64,000 nucleotides of DNA from Patiria pectinifera. Lineage: Eukaryota > Echinodermata > Asteroidea > Valvatida > Asterinidae. The notes under the pieces are model-generated. The model was not told the DNA's origin and made no database searches. It saw nothing but the letters and a program-made list of their open reading frames with translations. The DNA lies in the NCBI GenBank assembly GCA_029964075.1, contig CM057135.1, forward strand, positions 12,922,863 through 12,986,862, written 5' to 3'. Both the position numbers and the translations under genes were made by a program. Below are positions 35,101-46,156 of this stretch, in pieces; positions within the stretch are counted from its first letter, which is position 1, and each line of letters opens with the position of its first letter.

Positions 35101-35570
35101 ATGAACCTCGAGCTATCTGATAAAACAGATCAGTGCGATCACCATATAATCATCGAGAATGTTTTTTTAGTTTGTGAAACGTGCGGTGAAATAGTCTCAC
35201 GTTACTTTGATTTTTCGGCAGAAAATGCGCAAGAAGATCGTATCAATTGGTCAATTTTAAAAAGAAATAAAAGAAAAACTGTGGAGAAACTTATTCTGTG
35301 TGTCCAGAGCAAGACTCAGAAGATGTCCAAGAAACAATCAATAAATATAACGAGCTCGTTAATTACAAAACATTGAGGGGAAACGGATGCGTTAAACGGT
35401 CGTTAATAGCGGCGTGTTTTTATTATGTAGTTGGATTAGACAAAGAACGAGTTAGAGATTTATTTAAAGTGACTCAAAATCAATTTAATAAGGCACTAAA
35501 AAGGTACGATGACCACTACAATAAAAGCGGGGTCGAGGGTGACGCCCTAAGAGGTGAAATAGAGGTATAA
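35101..35570 (+). pseudogene. TFIIB-like transcription factor
   Basis: First frame (35101-35290): a short zinc-ribbon-like Cys/His arrangement (CDHH, then CETCGE). Second frame (35310-35570): a cyclin-fold repeat with RGNGCVKRSLIAACFYYVVG, the helix typical of TFIIB-family factors. A frameshift lies near 35290. TFIIB bridges promoter DNA and RNA polymerase II; several large DNA viruses encode their own. The start context is TTTTAATAAATG. I would not expect TFIIB in an ordinary Polinton. The assignment rests on two short blocks and needs a profile search. Confidence 0.5.
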
Positions 35571-35598
35571 CTCGGCGGATCGCCTTCATAATGTTTAT

Positions 35599-35767
35599 TT
35601 ACCGAGAATTTGAACTTGTAAGTTTTTCGATAAGAGATTTTTTTTCTTTTGCCAGCCATTCGTCTACCCGCTTTTTAACTTCTTTTTCAAAGTCTGTATC
35701 GTTTTTAATTTTTTGAAGCTTTGTGCTGGTCTTTGTTCTACGTCTTCTAATTTAAACGTCTGCTCAT
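35599..35767 (-). pseudogene. Small basic coiled-coil protein
   Basis: Minus reading MSRRLN, then, after a frameshift, a lysine-rich helix (TKLQKIKNDTDFEKEVKKRV) ending SSNSR. About 55 residues, function unknown. It may be a DNA-binding or core protein of the element. Confidence 0.4.
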
Positions 35768-35833
35768 TTTGAAACAAGTGAAACAAATGCATTTATTTTA
35801 AAGTCTTTTTATATTAAAACTGAAACTAAAATA

Positions 35834-37175
35834 ATGAGTGATTTTGAGTCGTTAAAAAAAGCAGATACAATCGATAGCTGATCAGGTAACGAGACAAGTA
35901 AATCAAAATGTAGCTAAACGACAAGCTACCACCCCAGCGCATGTACTAGACAGTCCGTATCTCACTGGCGAACTCGAGATTACGGTCAACGCGTCTAACA
36001 CGTTTTTAACCCCGTTCCCCGACTTAATCTCGGACTATAAAATATCTCGCCTCAATACCAACGATGATTCACTTCGTTGGAAAATAGACCCCATGTCTTT
36101 TTATCAAAATCAGTTAAACTTTGCTATCTATTGCGCTACAACGGGCTGTGGTGTTGGAATCGATATTTTAAACTCGAACAACCGTTACGTTGAAGCCTTA
36201 TTTAATTTTCATCTATACTTAACGGTTAGTATATTAAACGACATGGCCATAGCAATACCGGGAGAAGACTCGTTTGACGCTCTCAGCAACACCTATGATC
36301 GTGGAGCATTTACCAACATCCGTCGGACGTTTGCCATCGATCAAAATAAGTCTTTCAAACAGACGAGAGATCAAAAGACTTATGGTTAAGGTCGGCTTTT
36401 TCTTTGGAACGAAAAAACAAAATAAAAATAAAAATTGGGCTTTAGACGATCCAAAAAACATGATGCTTATTTTAAGCGTTGGAAGGGTTACCTCGAACAA
36501 GACTACATCGTCAAAATGGCTTCGTTAGATTTTATACCCGCCAAAAGTTCGTTTACCTCCGTGGGAATCATAAAGATCAACGAATCGATCAGATCTTATG
36601 TGTACGCTTAACTCGGTGCGCAGGCTCAAACAAAAACGAGCGTATTAACACCAGGCACCGGATTAGACGCTCAGAGACAATTTAACGTCATCGTTTAAGA
36701 TATCATCAATGCAGTAGACGACATGGAAACGAGTATCGATCAATTTCAAGACTCTTTGCAGTATGCCAGAACGCCTTTAAATTTTGTCGTGAAACCGGGG
36801 TTGTATTTAATTCCATCGGATATGAACTTGAGAGTCGGAATGCACGACGGCTATAACAACAATCTTCAAATCGCTACCAAGAGTATGAAAACTGGTTCGG
36901 TGTTAGATTTAAACTCACAACCTCAACCGGACGACTCTTTTGATGACACCGATGACGTCGCGCCACCAACACCCCCAGAGCCTATGACGAACGATGTTGT
37001 ATCACCAACACCAGCACCAGCACCTACACCAGCACCAACACCAGCACCAACACCAACAGTTTTAACCCAAGAACCCACGAAACTACAAACTCACCAAGAC
37101 GAAAAATTATCGTTGACGTTAGGAATGTTGGCTATCGTTGGTATTGGTATTTTGGCTTACGAGGCAACGCGATAA
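35834..37175 (+). pseudogene. Virion-type protein with C-terminal membrane anchor
   Basis: ATG at 35834, then a frameshift within 20 codons. Blocks: TGELEITVNAS; WKIDPMSFYQNQ; FNFHLYLTV; LPG-like loop (IPGEDSFDAL); a second frameshift near 36390; MASLDFIPAKSSF; LLGAQAQTKTSV (after a further shift); LNFVVKPGLYLIPSDMNL; a Pro/Thr-rich linker (36960-37070); and a hydrophobic anchor LGMLAIVGIGILAYEA. I recognise this as a conserved uncharacterised protein of Polinton-type elements in marine invertebrates, probably a particle component. Whether it is the major capsid protein is unresolved. A second copy lies at 62.0-63.7 kb. Confidence 0.6.
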
Positions 37176-37278
37176 GTCACACTCTAAGCTCACAAAAAAA
37201 AAAATAGCCTTACCAACTTTGTGCTGGTAAGGCTTATTTTTGTTGTTGTTTTGTTTTTAAACTTGATTACAACTATTA

Positions 37279-38291
37279 CTACCATCGTTTTTGCAGGTAC
37301 GCAAACACGAAGGCTCCCACACCCAAAAACAAAGCCCGCACGTGTTCGGCCAACCACGATACGGACTTACTCAGCGCGTTAAATATCCAACTTAGTACGC
37401 TGCCTACGATACCCGGAAGAGCACCCAACGCGCTCGCTCCGAGTTTTTTTAGCGAGTTGTTTTGATACCACCTTTTGGTGGATTTGGTGTTGGTGTTGGC
37501 GATGGTGTGGTTGGGGCACCCACACCTCTCACGCCAGCGACGATGGTACTCACTATCGTGGTGATGGCTAAACTACTCACTATGGTCACACCTTGTTCTC
37601 TAAACAGAGTTCTAATCTTTTCTGCCAGAGTCGTGTCGTCGCCTAATATTTTATTAATCGTTTCTTTGATTCTAGCGACCCTCTTTGCTGTGAGATTCGT
37701 CGAGTTCTTGTCTCGTGGCTGCAATCTCTCGGTCTAGTTTTGTGAGACGCGCTAAATTAAGTTCTAGGTTACCTCTCAACGTCTGAAGACTTTTATCTAA
37801 ACCCCGGAGTTCTCTGTAATTCAATCCTTCCGTTTGAGCGCCGTATCTTGTTCTAAATAGTCTATAATCTCGGTTACCTCATCGGTGACTCTGGGTAGTT
37901 CTGTCATGGGGATACTCTCAGTTTGTACTTGTTCGAGCGGGTATATTTTATAATATTTAAAACCCAATCCGTTTCTAATGAAATCTCTAACTGGAAGATC
38001 TAACCTCTTTGCATTATTCTCTATACTCGGTAGACTCAAGAATTTTTGGGGGTTTCTTTTATCCGTTAACCTTACTAAGGCTTTATCAGTTGCTTGGAGC
38101 TTGGAAAAATAACCCGTCTTTATTGCTGACAAAATGTTCGTATCGCGGAGCCAATGGTTTATCACCTCTGTTAAAATTCTTGTAAAAATCATCGACGCGA
38201 TCACTCGTGACCCTGCTTCTTCCTCGATATAGTGAGGATTGGTGATGCAGTAGTATCATCAACGGGGTCAAAGTCAAATCCTCCCTCAGCC
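37279..38291 (-). pseudogene. Conserved element protein (MAEGG start), helical, membrane end
   Basis: ATG at 38291 (AAATAAATG context). After several frameshifts the reading gives RVDDFYKNFNRGD, LTDKRNPQKFLSLP, MTELPRVTDEVTEIIDYL, a coiled-coil region, LTAKRVARIKETINK, FREQGVTIVSSLA with a hydrophobic segment, a Pro/Thr linker, and a second hydrophobic end (ALPGIVGSVLSWIFNAL then LFLGVGAFVFAYL). It is one protein of over 300 residues now split by at least three frameshifts. Hydrophobic helices plus coiled coil suggest a membrane-active virion component. A shorter homolog starts at 56140. Confidence 0.55.
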
Positions 38292-38315
38292 ATTTATTTA
38301 ATAAACCTATTTAAA

Positions 38316-38558
38316 TTACGCCGTTTTAATTATACTGCCCGGTAGTATACCCTGGGTCACCAACCAATTTTGCGTGGCTAGAGCTCCACTTATAATACCC
38401 GTCAATTTGCCCGCATCTTTTGCGCTTAGTTTGCCTAAATCCGGCGCTTTCATTTTGAGTAGTTTATTTCCTACCATGGCGTATCCCATCGAAAGACCCG
38501 ATATGACGGCTCCGTGATAAATCGTATTAGCTATTCCGTTGGTGTCAAAGTTACTCAT
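38316..38558 (-). CDS. Small hydrophobic element protein (MSNFD)
   Basis: 80 residues, intact: MSNFDTNGIANTIYHGAV start, a glycine-rich helix (SGLSMGYAMVG), a lysine-rich middle, and an end NWLVTQGILPGSIIK. It is a conserved partner of the MAEGG protein, 25 bases from it on the same strand. A copy at 56175-56414 has a stop mid-gene. Likely membrane-associated; function unknown. Confidence 0.6.
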   Translation of the reverse strand: MSNFDTNGIANTIYHGAVISGLSMGYAMVGNKLLKMKAPDLGKLSAKDAGKLTGIISGALATQNWLVTQGILPGSIIKTA

Positions 38559-38594
38559 CGTTTTTAATATATCAATTTTTAAATTGCTGTTTAT

Positions 38595-38970
38595 TCAATG
38601 TCTAGCGTTTTGGGGGCGCTGGGTGTTGTGGGTTACTACCGGCACTGGCTGTACTACCGGCGCAGTTCCCTTACTTTTTAGTACCAGCAACCCCACTCCT
38701 ATTATCGACGCTATAGCACCCCACATCGCCCAAGAGTTGTAGTCTGGTGAGCTCGTATTATCGTCCGATGTTACATCCATTTTTGCTAATTTTAATTTCA
38801 TCTGTCTATTGTGCTCGGCTAAAGCTTTACCCTGCTGAATTCGTTTAGGATTTTTTAGTCTTGGTCACTCTCGTTACCGTCGGTGATGATGTGGTTTTTA
38901 TCGGTTGGGGCGTCTCTGTCTCTGCTGGTTGAGCTGCAGGCGTTGCTGTCGCTGCTTTCTTATCTTCCAT
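38595..38970 (-). pseudogene. Small element protein, basic then membrane helix
   Basis: ATG at 38970 (TATAATAAATG context). A Pro/Thr-rich N-terminus is followed by a basic block (VTRVTK; NPKRIQQGKALAEHNRQMK), an acidic turn, one membrane helix (WAMWGAIASIIGVGLLVL) and a Pro-rich tail. A one-base insertion in an A-run near 38850 shifts the frame. Homolog at 56525-56969. Confidence 0.55.
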
Positions 38971-39136
38971 TTATTATATTAGGTTTATTAAATTTCAAAT
39001 GTTTTGTTGTGATAATCGTAGCAACTAGGGGCGATATTAAAGTTCCGTACTTGTAACAAACGTCGCTCAACATACCAGCCATACTCGCGCTTATAATATA
39101 ATAGGATCAGAACTTAAGTCGTTGGTGAGTTCTTCT

Positions 39137-39459
39137 TCAGTCGTTGGTAAGTTCTTCTTCAGAATCTATAGTGACGTTATATCCTAAAACTTGTACGGGT
39201 GTAATAACGGATAACACTCTTGAAAATAGACTTAAAGTGTATTTGCCAACGGTTAGAACAATTTCATTTCCAAATTTACTTTCGTACAGATGATACAGCT
39301 TTTCGAGTTCTTTACTGTCAAGAGCTTTGATATGTTTAACGGTGTATTCTTTTCCCAAGTACTTTCTAGAGTTTCCGGCTGCTATGACACCGCACAAACG
39401 ATCTTATGTTCTGCGTTGTGATCTTGTTCGTTTGTTAAAGCAAGTTTTAGGTCCTCCAT
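39137..39459 (-). pseudogene. Element protein with CGVIAAGN-KYLGKEYT block
   Basis: ATG at 39459. Reads MEDLKLALTNEQD, CGVIAAGNSRKYLGKEYTV, then ALDSKELEKLYHLYES and FSRVLSVITP. The family is common in Polinton-type elements; function unknown. A 22-bp tandem duplication near 39125-39165 (GTTGGTRAGTTCTTCTTCAG) removes the normal C-terminus, and a frameshift near 39385 splits the N-terminus. Copy 2 (57049-57431) keeps the longer C-terminus. Confidence 0.55.
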
Positions 39460-39599
39460 CTAATAAGAAACGAATTTAATTTTGTTGTAGCTTTTGCAAC
39501 TTTGTTACAAAAGCGAAGGTACTCGTAGGTGTAAAACGATAGATTAAGCGATATGATGATAATAGCCAAAAACTGCAAATACTCGAATATTGCTATCAT

Positions 39600-39850
39600 T
39601 TACTAACAGCCAAATGTATTTTGTTGACGTTTGTTGAATAGGTTGCTGATTTTTGTTGATTAGTAAATTGTAATGCCTGTGTAGCTTGTTGAGTAGGTTG
39701 CTGATTTTTGTTGATTAGCAAATTGTAATACCTGTGTAGCTTGTTGTAAACAACTCAGTAGTTAGTTGTAAAGACCTCAGTAGTTAGTTGTAAAGACCTC
39801 AGTAGTTAGTTGTAAAGGCCTCAGTAGTTAGTTGTAAAGACCTTACTAGT
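39600..39850. promoter_or_regulatory. Divergent intergenic region with tandem repeats
   Basis: Lies between a minus gene (39459) and a plus gene (39935). It has two copies of a ~67-bp unit (TAGGTTGCTGATTTTTGTTG) followed by about four 22-bp units containing CAGTAGTTAGTTGTAAAG. A shorter version lies at 57590-57710 in copy 2 in the same position, so it is an ancestral feature, perhaps a bidirectional promoter or origin. Confidence 0.5.
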
Positions 39851-39934
39851 AGTTTGCTATTTTGCTGCTGAGTTTGTTACAACAAAGTGCTACAAAAATT
39901 ACATATTTTTATATCTTTATAATAAATAGAACTC

Positions 39935-40611
39935 ATGGAAAACATATGTATACATTGTCACCAAATTTTACCTAAAGATTCTTTTAATATAAAAAGAGAT
40001 GGGTCAACGTCTAAGACATGCCATAGTTGTTGGGATAAATTATACGTCCTAAAGATTCAAATTCCAAACGCCTGTGTTAAATGTCGTAAGGTTTGTGATC
40101 CTGAAAAGTTTTGTATTAAATCAAACGGAGAAAATTACAAAACCTGTGATGAGTGTAGAAGTAAAATGAACCAAAGAAAATGTCCACATGGTCGTCAACG
40201 CTACTATTGTAAAGACTGCGGTGGTTCTGGTATCTGTCCACATGGTAAAATACGCAACAGATGTAAAGATTGCGTCGGTTCTGGTATATGTTACCACAAC
40301 CGCTTCCAAGGGCAATGTCGAGAATGTAAGAGTGATGATGGTAAGGCTGTAGACTTTACTATTTCGAGATGGATCTTGGGTTGTCGGAAAAAGGATAAAG
40401 AGAAAAATAGATTTAATCCAGAACTTTTCGTCGATACCGATTTTTTTAAGAGGTCTTACAGAAGACTACAAACATTGCTAATACGATGATTGCCGAGTCG
40501 TTCTACAGTACGATTGTTTTGGAGACGATATGACAACGATAGAACGCTTAACAATAAAACGTTATGAAGAGCATTTTGCGTTAATTTATTTTTACCCCTA
40601 CTCCAATAGCT
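39935..40611 (+). pseudogene. Zinc-ribbon and CxHGxxxxxCKDC repeat protein
   Basis: N-terminus: two CxxC...CxxC ribbons (CIHCHQ to CHSC; CVKCRK to CDEC). Middle: CPHGRQRYYCKDCGGSGI, CPHGKIRNRCKDCVGSG and CYHNRFQGQCREC, a repeat I know from large-DNA-virus proteins. C-terminus: LFVDTD, then, after a frameshift near 40450, a segment with TTIERL, similar to the tail of HNH-like nucleases in such proteins. A stop near 40475 and the frameshift make it broken. Copy 2 keeps only the first 26 codons (57752-57830). Confidence 0.6.
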
Positions 40612-40616
40612 CGCAA

Positions 40617-41110
40617 CTAACTGGAGGTTCGGTGTATATCTCTCAAACGTCGTTTTATATAATCTCGTTCTTCAATCGGTACTACGTCGTTTTCGTCTAA
40701 CGCTTGATTAAACGATGTTTTATCCCTCAATAACCAACAGCTGTGATTGACGTGTCTTCCACTTAACGCCATTTTGCTTAGCGCGCACGTCTTTTTACGA
40801 TATTTAATCTCTTGATCCGAGGAGCAATCGTCTATGATAAACAGCGTAGCAACACCTTCGAATATTTTCCTGTAAATATCGATCGCTTCGTTGAGCGTCA
40901 TCTTGTATAATTCCGGATCGCAGAGATGTACATCGGGATCTGCTTGAATCCACTTTCTTTCGATTTACGTTTTGTTTTTAAAAATGGTAGGGCAAATGAT
41001 GACTATAACTTCCAGTACGTTTCTATAGTCTGACTCTAACAGATCCAAAATCCATTTGGTTTTACCCGAATTTGTTTTGCCGAAGATTAAAGCGCAATGC
41101 GGTTGTGTCA
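40617..41110 (-). pseudogene. Genome-packaging ATPase
   Basis: ATG at 41110. Walker A GKTNSGKT, then VIVICPT; a stop (TAA) at about 40963-40965; later a Walker B-like FIIDDCSS and an arginine/His block LSGRHVNHSCWLL. Polinton ATPases of this A32/FtsK-HerA type normally have some 20 more residues between that block and the following DKTSFNQALDEND segment, so an in-frame internal deletion is likely. The enzyme would pump DNA into the particle. Dead copy. Confidence 0.75.
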
Positions 41111-41112
41111 TT

Positions 41113-41771
41113 TTAACTTAACAGAGATTTAAAATTCCCGTCTTCCAAGTTCAATTGAGCATCCATGATTAAAAATACGTACATCGTGAGGTCACCTTGG
41201 CTTTCGGCTTCTCTGATAAATTGAATGTTGATGCCTCCTCCGTCTCCAATTTTCCTACCGGATCCGTGAGCGGAATTGTCGTCGTTACTTCTAAAATCGA
41301 GCCACAGACCGTACTTGTTTTTTTTTTTGTCACAACCCGTCAAATTTAAGTCTTTGGATACTCCACGCCCGCTTTCGGTATCGCTGTTGATACTGAAACA
41401 TGCCTTGACTGTAGAGTTGATTGGGTTTACCTTCTACGGTCACCGATGTTTTGGTTCGCGGGGTAACTCGACGTTTTCTCCGGTCATTTCGTTGTAGTTT
41501 CGTTGTAGTAACGCAACGTTTTTTCAACGTCGTAAAATGTTTGTTTAGAAACATTTTGCTTTCTGATACGTTCGTTGAGAAAATCGAGTCGGTTCGTTCG
41601 TTCTCGTTGCCACTGATATCTGGCGGCCGAGAGTTGTTCTGTCGCTAAATCGTGTCTCTTACGCTCTTCGCTGCCATCATCCTTCAGACTTGAAAATAAA
41701 AAGTTTGAACCCGAAAAAGCTAAGGCGTTTATGATCGCACCTCCAACCATCATTACAACAGCTGAAGTCAT
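41113..41771 (-). pseudogene. Membrane/coiled-coil element protein (MTSAV)
   Basis: ATG at 41771. An N-terminal hydrophobic stretch (AVVMMVGGAIINALAFSGSN) is followed by a charged coiled coil (ERKRHDLATEQLSAARYQW, then NRLDFLNERIRKQ). Frameshifts near 41490 and 41345 lead to a C-terminal part ending LTMYVFLIMDAQLNLEDGNF. It is a common small protein of these elements, next to the ATPase; role unknown, possibly a membrane protein of the particle. Confidence 0.5.
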
Positions 41772-41812
41772 CTATTTAATGTATAAAGCCTTTTAAATTA
41801 TTATTATAATAA

Positions 41813-42570
41813 ATGATGGATAAACTTCAAAAACTGTATTATAGCCCGAGCGGTTATTGGAGAGGTGAAAGCGCCGTCGACCATTTACACGATAAAACCA
41901 AAATCGATAAAAAGGTAATCAGAGATTGGCTTAAAAAACAAGCAATTTGGCAAATTTATCTACCGGGTCCTGCGTATGTACCCAGGCCTACGAGTACATT
42001 GCGAGAGTTTGAAACACCAAACGACTTTCACCAAATGGATGTGCTATACCTACCCTGGGAACGTTGAGAGTAGACGCCGGTACCGAATTTAAAGGCGCTT
42101 TTAAAAAATGGATGACCTCAAAAAACGTCGAGATTATCGTCGGTGAACCCGGAAACCACCGATCGCAGGGTATCGTAGAAAGATTTAATCGAACGCTAGC
42201 CGAGAGACTGTTTGGCCATCAGTACGCTCAAGAAATGTTAAATCCCGAGAGTAGAAACACTTAATGGGTCGAGCGATTACCCAGCGTGATCAAAGCTATA
42301 AACGATGAAACGACAAGATTAATAGCTAAAGCGCCGTCACAGGCGGTTGAACTAGAACAGGTCCGGCAATCACCGGCTAAACCGTTAAAACAAAAGAGCA
42401 GAATTTACCGCAAGACGCTATGGTTAGATATTTATATTACCCGGGCGAGCAAGAGGGTGGAACCTTGAGAAGAGCCACGGATCCCATTTGGAGCGTAGAC
42501 ATCTTCAACGTGGAAAAAAAAAATTACCGCCGTAGTGACCAAAAGCCAGCGTGTTTATACCGTCCGGTAA
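41813..42570 (+). pseudogene. Retroviral-type (DDE) integrase
   Basis: ATG at 41813 (TATAATAAATG). N-terminal part SPSGYWRGESAVDHL and WLKKQAIWQIYLPGP; first Asp in FHQMDVLYLP; then a stop and missing sequence; second Asp in RVDAGTEFKG; Glu in GIVERFNRTLAERLFG; a chromo-like C-terminal region VRYLYYPGEQEGGTLRRATDP. In intact relatives some 45 residues lie between the first two blocks, so there is an internal deletion, plus stops near 42265 and a shift near 42420. It joins element ends to host DNA. Its 3' end overlaps that of polB, tail to tail. Confidence 0.8.
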
Positions 42571-45500
42571 AATGTACCTCTTTGTGTCCAACGGACTCAA
42601 CGATAGTTTATTTTGAGATATGGTGTAAAGGATGTAATTTTCCGATCTAATGTGAGTCATTGTTTCGTAATGAGATTTCTTGTTTAAGATGCAGTCGTAG
42701 TAGTGTCGGTGTTTGAATTTCTTAGAGGTGACCGATTTTGTGACACCCTTGGCTTTTTTTCAAGTTGATGTCAGCGGTTAAAATCGAGTACATTTTAGGT
42801 CTTATACAAACAACTTCTTTGATTATTTTACCTCCAAACTCGTCTTTCAATTTACCGATCACTTTCTTATTGGTTGGGTCGTACAAAGGATGAGCCGTCG
42901 GATAATTAGAAAGGTTGTATTGTTGCCCGTTTTGCTGCATATCTTTGTATACGTCGTCAGTGTGCACTACGAGTACCAAACTGTCTGTATCTGTGTACAT
43001 CAACCTGATTTTCTCTTTGTACTTGTCTTTCAAATAGTTGTCATAAAAATCGTACATCAGCGTCTTAGATAGATCTAAGATACTCACTCCGCAAAAGATC
43101 GGTTTGTTTAACACGGTTTTATCTCGATCGTCATCGTTACTGTCTCTGAGTAGGTAACCGTCAATCCGGTTTCTGACGTTTTCCATCGTCTTACCAAACA
43201 CGCTGTTATTCATGAGCTAAAAAAAGTCTTTCTCAAAATCAGAGTTCGCCTTTGTTCTAAGTAGCGTGTTTTTGTCTATATAAGATGCCATCCAAGGAGC
43301 TTGTTTAAATTGCAGCACTCTATGCACCTTTTTAAGTTTCAAGCCTAGTTTGAGATACAACTGCAACGTGACGTAGTGCAAAACATATTTTTGTTTAGGA
43401 TTAAGGGTACACGTTAATTTTTGCACGTTGCTACCATGAGCGTCGCCAGGATTTTTTCTAGAGGGGGGCAAAAAAAATTTTTGCCAAAAAATGCTTGTAT
43501 TTCTCAACACATTCTCGATTCATCAGTTTTAGAGGGGGGGGGGAAGGGACATTTTGCCCCCCCCCCCCAACTCATTAAATTTACACCACTTTGTCTTCGC
43601 ACCTCTTTTTCTTTTCTTTTTTTCCTTTTTTTTTTTTTTTTTTTTTTTTTTTGCTTTTCCAGGGGGGGGGGGCAAGTGCCCCCCCTTGCCCCCCCCTCGC
43701 GCCGCCCCCCCCCCCCCTCGCGAGGGGGGGCCCTCGCGACGCCCATGGTTGCTACTAGGTTCGGTATCCATAACTCGTTTTGATAATCAGACATCCAAGC
43801 TCGGGGTAAGACCATATTTTCGGGTGCTAGGGGATAATCGTTGTGCAGGTCGTGGAGATTGTCCGGGTAATCGAGGTCTACTTCGAAGCAGTAACCGTTG
43901 TTTGACGTTTTCCTGAGAGATAATATCTTGGACTCGGTAAACGTTTTTGTAGACGCCCATTTAAAGTCTGTGTACGGCAGGTATTGACTCATGGCCCAGC
44001 CGTACAGATTGTTTGCATCGAGATAGGTGATGTAACTCGACGGTTCGTTTGGATTATGGTCGGGTAGGTATTTGTTGTTGGCTTTGTGGTATCTCATACC
44101 ACCCACGCTCGAGATACCACCTCTTTTTGCCTTTTCAAAAAATAAATGTTTGTCTACGTCTTGCAATAGTTCGAGTTTAACTTCCGAGTGTTTTAACAAG
44201 GCATCCCACGACAATCCTGGTGCTGTGTAGTAATTAGCCGGATCTAACGCGTAGTTTGTAATACACTTTGCCTAAAGTTTTCAAATACGCAAGCCAGTAA
44301 TAACGTATCGGTGGTGACGTACAAATCGTGATATTCCCCCATGTTTTTAACTCTAAACTCGTTCCACGTCAGTTTAGCTTTGTCGTAGTCCTCTCGCGAT
44401 ATATTTTCGTCTTTTAGGCCGCTGTAAAATTGTTCGATGGGGGGTGGGCTGGTCTCTTGAAATCTGTTAAACGAGTCCATGTATTCATACGGATAAACTC
44501 CTTTTTGTAACAACGAGTCGATGTTTTGACGATTAAAATGTTCTCTGAGTAGTTTAAACGACCCTCTTGGACAAGCTTTAGATAATCTATCCAACGAAGA
44601 CGCCATAAAATTAAACGAGTCTATAAATCGCATATTTCCGATCGAACACGAAATATACTTTTCCGAATTTTTACCGATAACTTGTATTTCTTTTTCGTCA
44701 TCGTACTCTGAAATACTCTGCATGATCAGGTGAGCGTCGTAATTTTGCAGATTGTGAAAGACGACCGGTATGGGGGTAAAACCTGGTTTAACTTGTAATT
44801 TTAGATTGCAGTAGGCGTGCGCGGCACCTCTATATCTACCCGTGACGTGGCAGTGATCTCTCACCTTTCTAAATTTGTTGATTTTCTTTTTGCATTCGAG
44901 GCATTTAGACTCGGTATATCAATTTTTGTTTTCGTACTGATGTTCTTTTATTTGTTTTTCTGTTTATGGTTTTTTGGGCTTCTTGCACTGACAGTTGCTC
45001 GAGTAATTGGGATAAATTGGTTTCTCGCAAATCCAACACGTGTTTGTTTTATCATGATGTTCTTTAGCTCGCTCGTTAAATTTCGTGGGTTGGTTTTTTT
45101 TAAATATGCAATTTATGTCGCTTTGTATTTTTAACATTTTATTTACAAACTTTGATGCGGCATCTTTACCTCTATAAGTCTTTTGATATGCATTGGTGCC
45201 GTCGCATCTAACTACAACCAAGGAGTAACCGCTTGCTTTGTGACTGTTTGTCTTTTGCGTGTTTTCCTTTTTATTGTCCGAGTTTTTTTCTAATATCGAT
45301 TCAAAGTCGGCGTAAACTACAAACGGTGCTTTTTGTTTAAACCTGTAGTTTTTAAATTCTAATATTGGCACATCGTTTTCGTCGACTATCCACTCGTTAT
45401 TTACATATTTTCGCTTAGCGGTAGGAAATACAATCTTTGACGGATGTGTATCAATACCATTACAATCGGTCATGTGTCTATCTAATTTTATTTAAGTTCT

Positions 45501-45991
45501 ATAATGACACAGGCACATTCGACAAAAATATTTCTTACTTTTATGTTTTGTAACGTTGTAAATCAGTCTCGAAAAATTATTTGTGCAGCAGTAGTGATGC
45601 TTGTCGCCCTCAGAAAACAAAAACAGATCGATCGGTCGTGACTCTGCTTTGTAGTTTTTAGACACGTATAATGGATGTTTTTCCCCCTCATAACCGTATA
45701 CGTTTATCGTTAAATTATTTTGTCTTTCTATCTTTGGTATCTGGTCGATTGGTCTGGAAAGACTACGCCTTTAAATTTGAGTCCGTCGTCTTCCGTGTAA
45801 ATACTAGGTCTGTCTTGGCGAGGTCTTTATTGAGGATCGTTTCATATTTTATTTTTTACTTTATCCGTATACAACCCAAGATAGGTATTTCGATTGTACG
45901 GTATTTCATATCGCTGGACGTAATCACGCAGCGTGGCTTTATTCCATCTAGAAAACCCTTTAACGATTGGCTTGATTGTATTAGTCACCAT
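42504..45991 (-). pseudogene. DNA polymerase B (protein-primed type)
   Basis: ATG at 45991 (ATATAATAAATG). Order: N-terminal region (KGFSRWNKATLRDYVQRY), a Cys/His finger (YFCRMCLCHY), exonuclease I YADFES (near 45300), FHNLQNYDAHLI (Exo II), DTLLL (Exo III), motif A YLDANNLYGWAM (near 44020), motif B region NNSVFGKTMENVR, motif C YTDTDS (near 43000), and C-terminal KRYILPDG. Breaks: stops in 45480-45900, frameshifts near 44930, 44250 and 42770, and an hAT-type MITE at 43435-43747. The N-terminal conserved block seen in copy 2 at 53977-54234 is missing here. Confidence 0.88.
43435..43747 (-). mobile_element. MITE in polB with 8-bp duplication
   Basis: Inverted ends CATGAGCGTCGCCAGGA and its near complement, 313 bp, with long G, C and T runs. 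A perfect 8-bp duplication GTTGCTAC lies at 43427-43434 and 43748-43755. hAT-type. Confidence 0.9.
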
Positions 45992-46156
45992 TTATTATAT
46001 ATCAATATTATATTTAGTTTTTAATTTCTTTAGTATGTGAGGCTATTAATTTATAAATGATTAGACATTGACAATTTGGGTCAAGGTAATAATGTAGACT
46101 CGCGCACCAATCGCTGTGAGTCTAGGTAGAGATCTCCAAGACGGCGACTGATATTA

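Noticed and set aside
43529-43783. ORFs with Lys, Pro or Phe runs
   Set aside because: They derive from homopolymer runs of the MITE inserted in polB.
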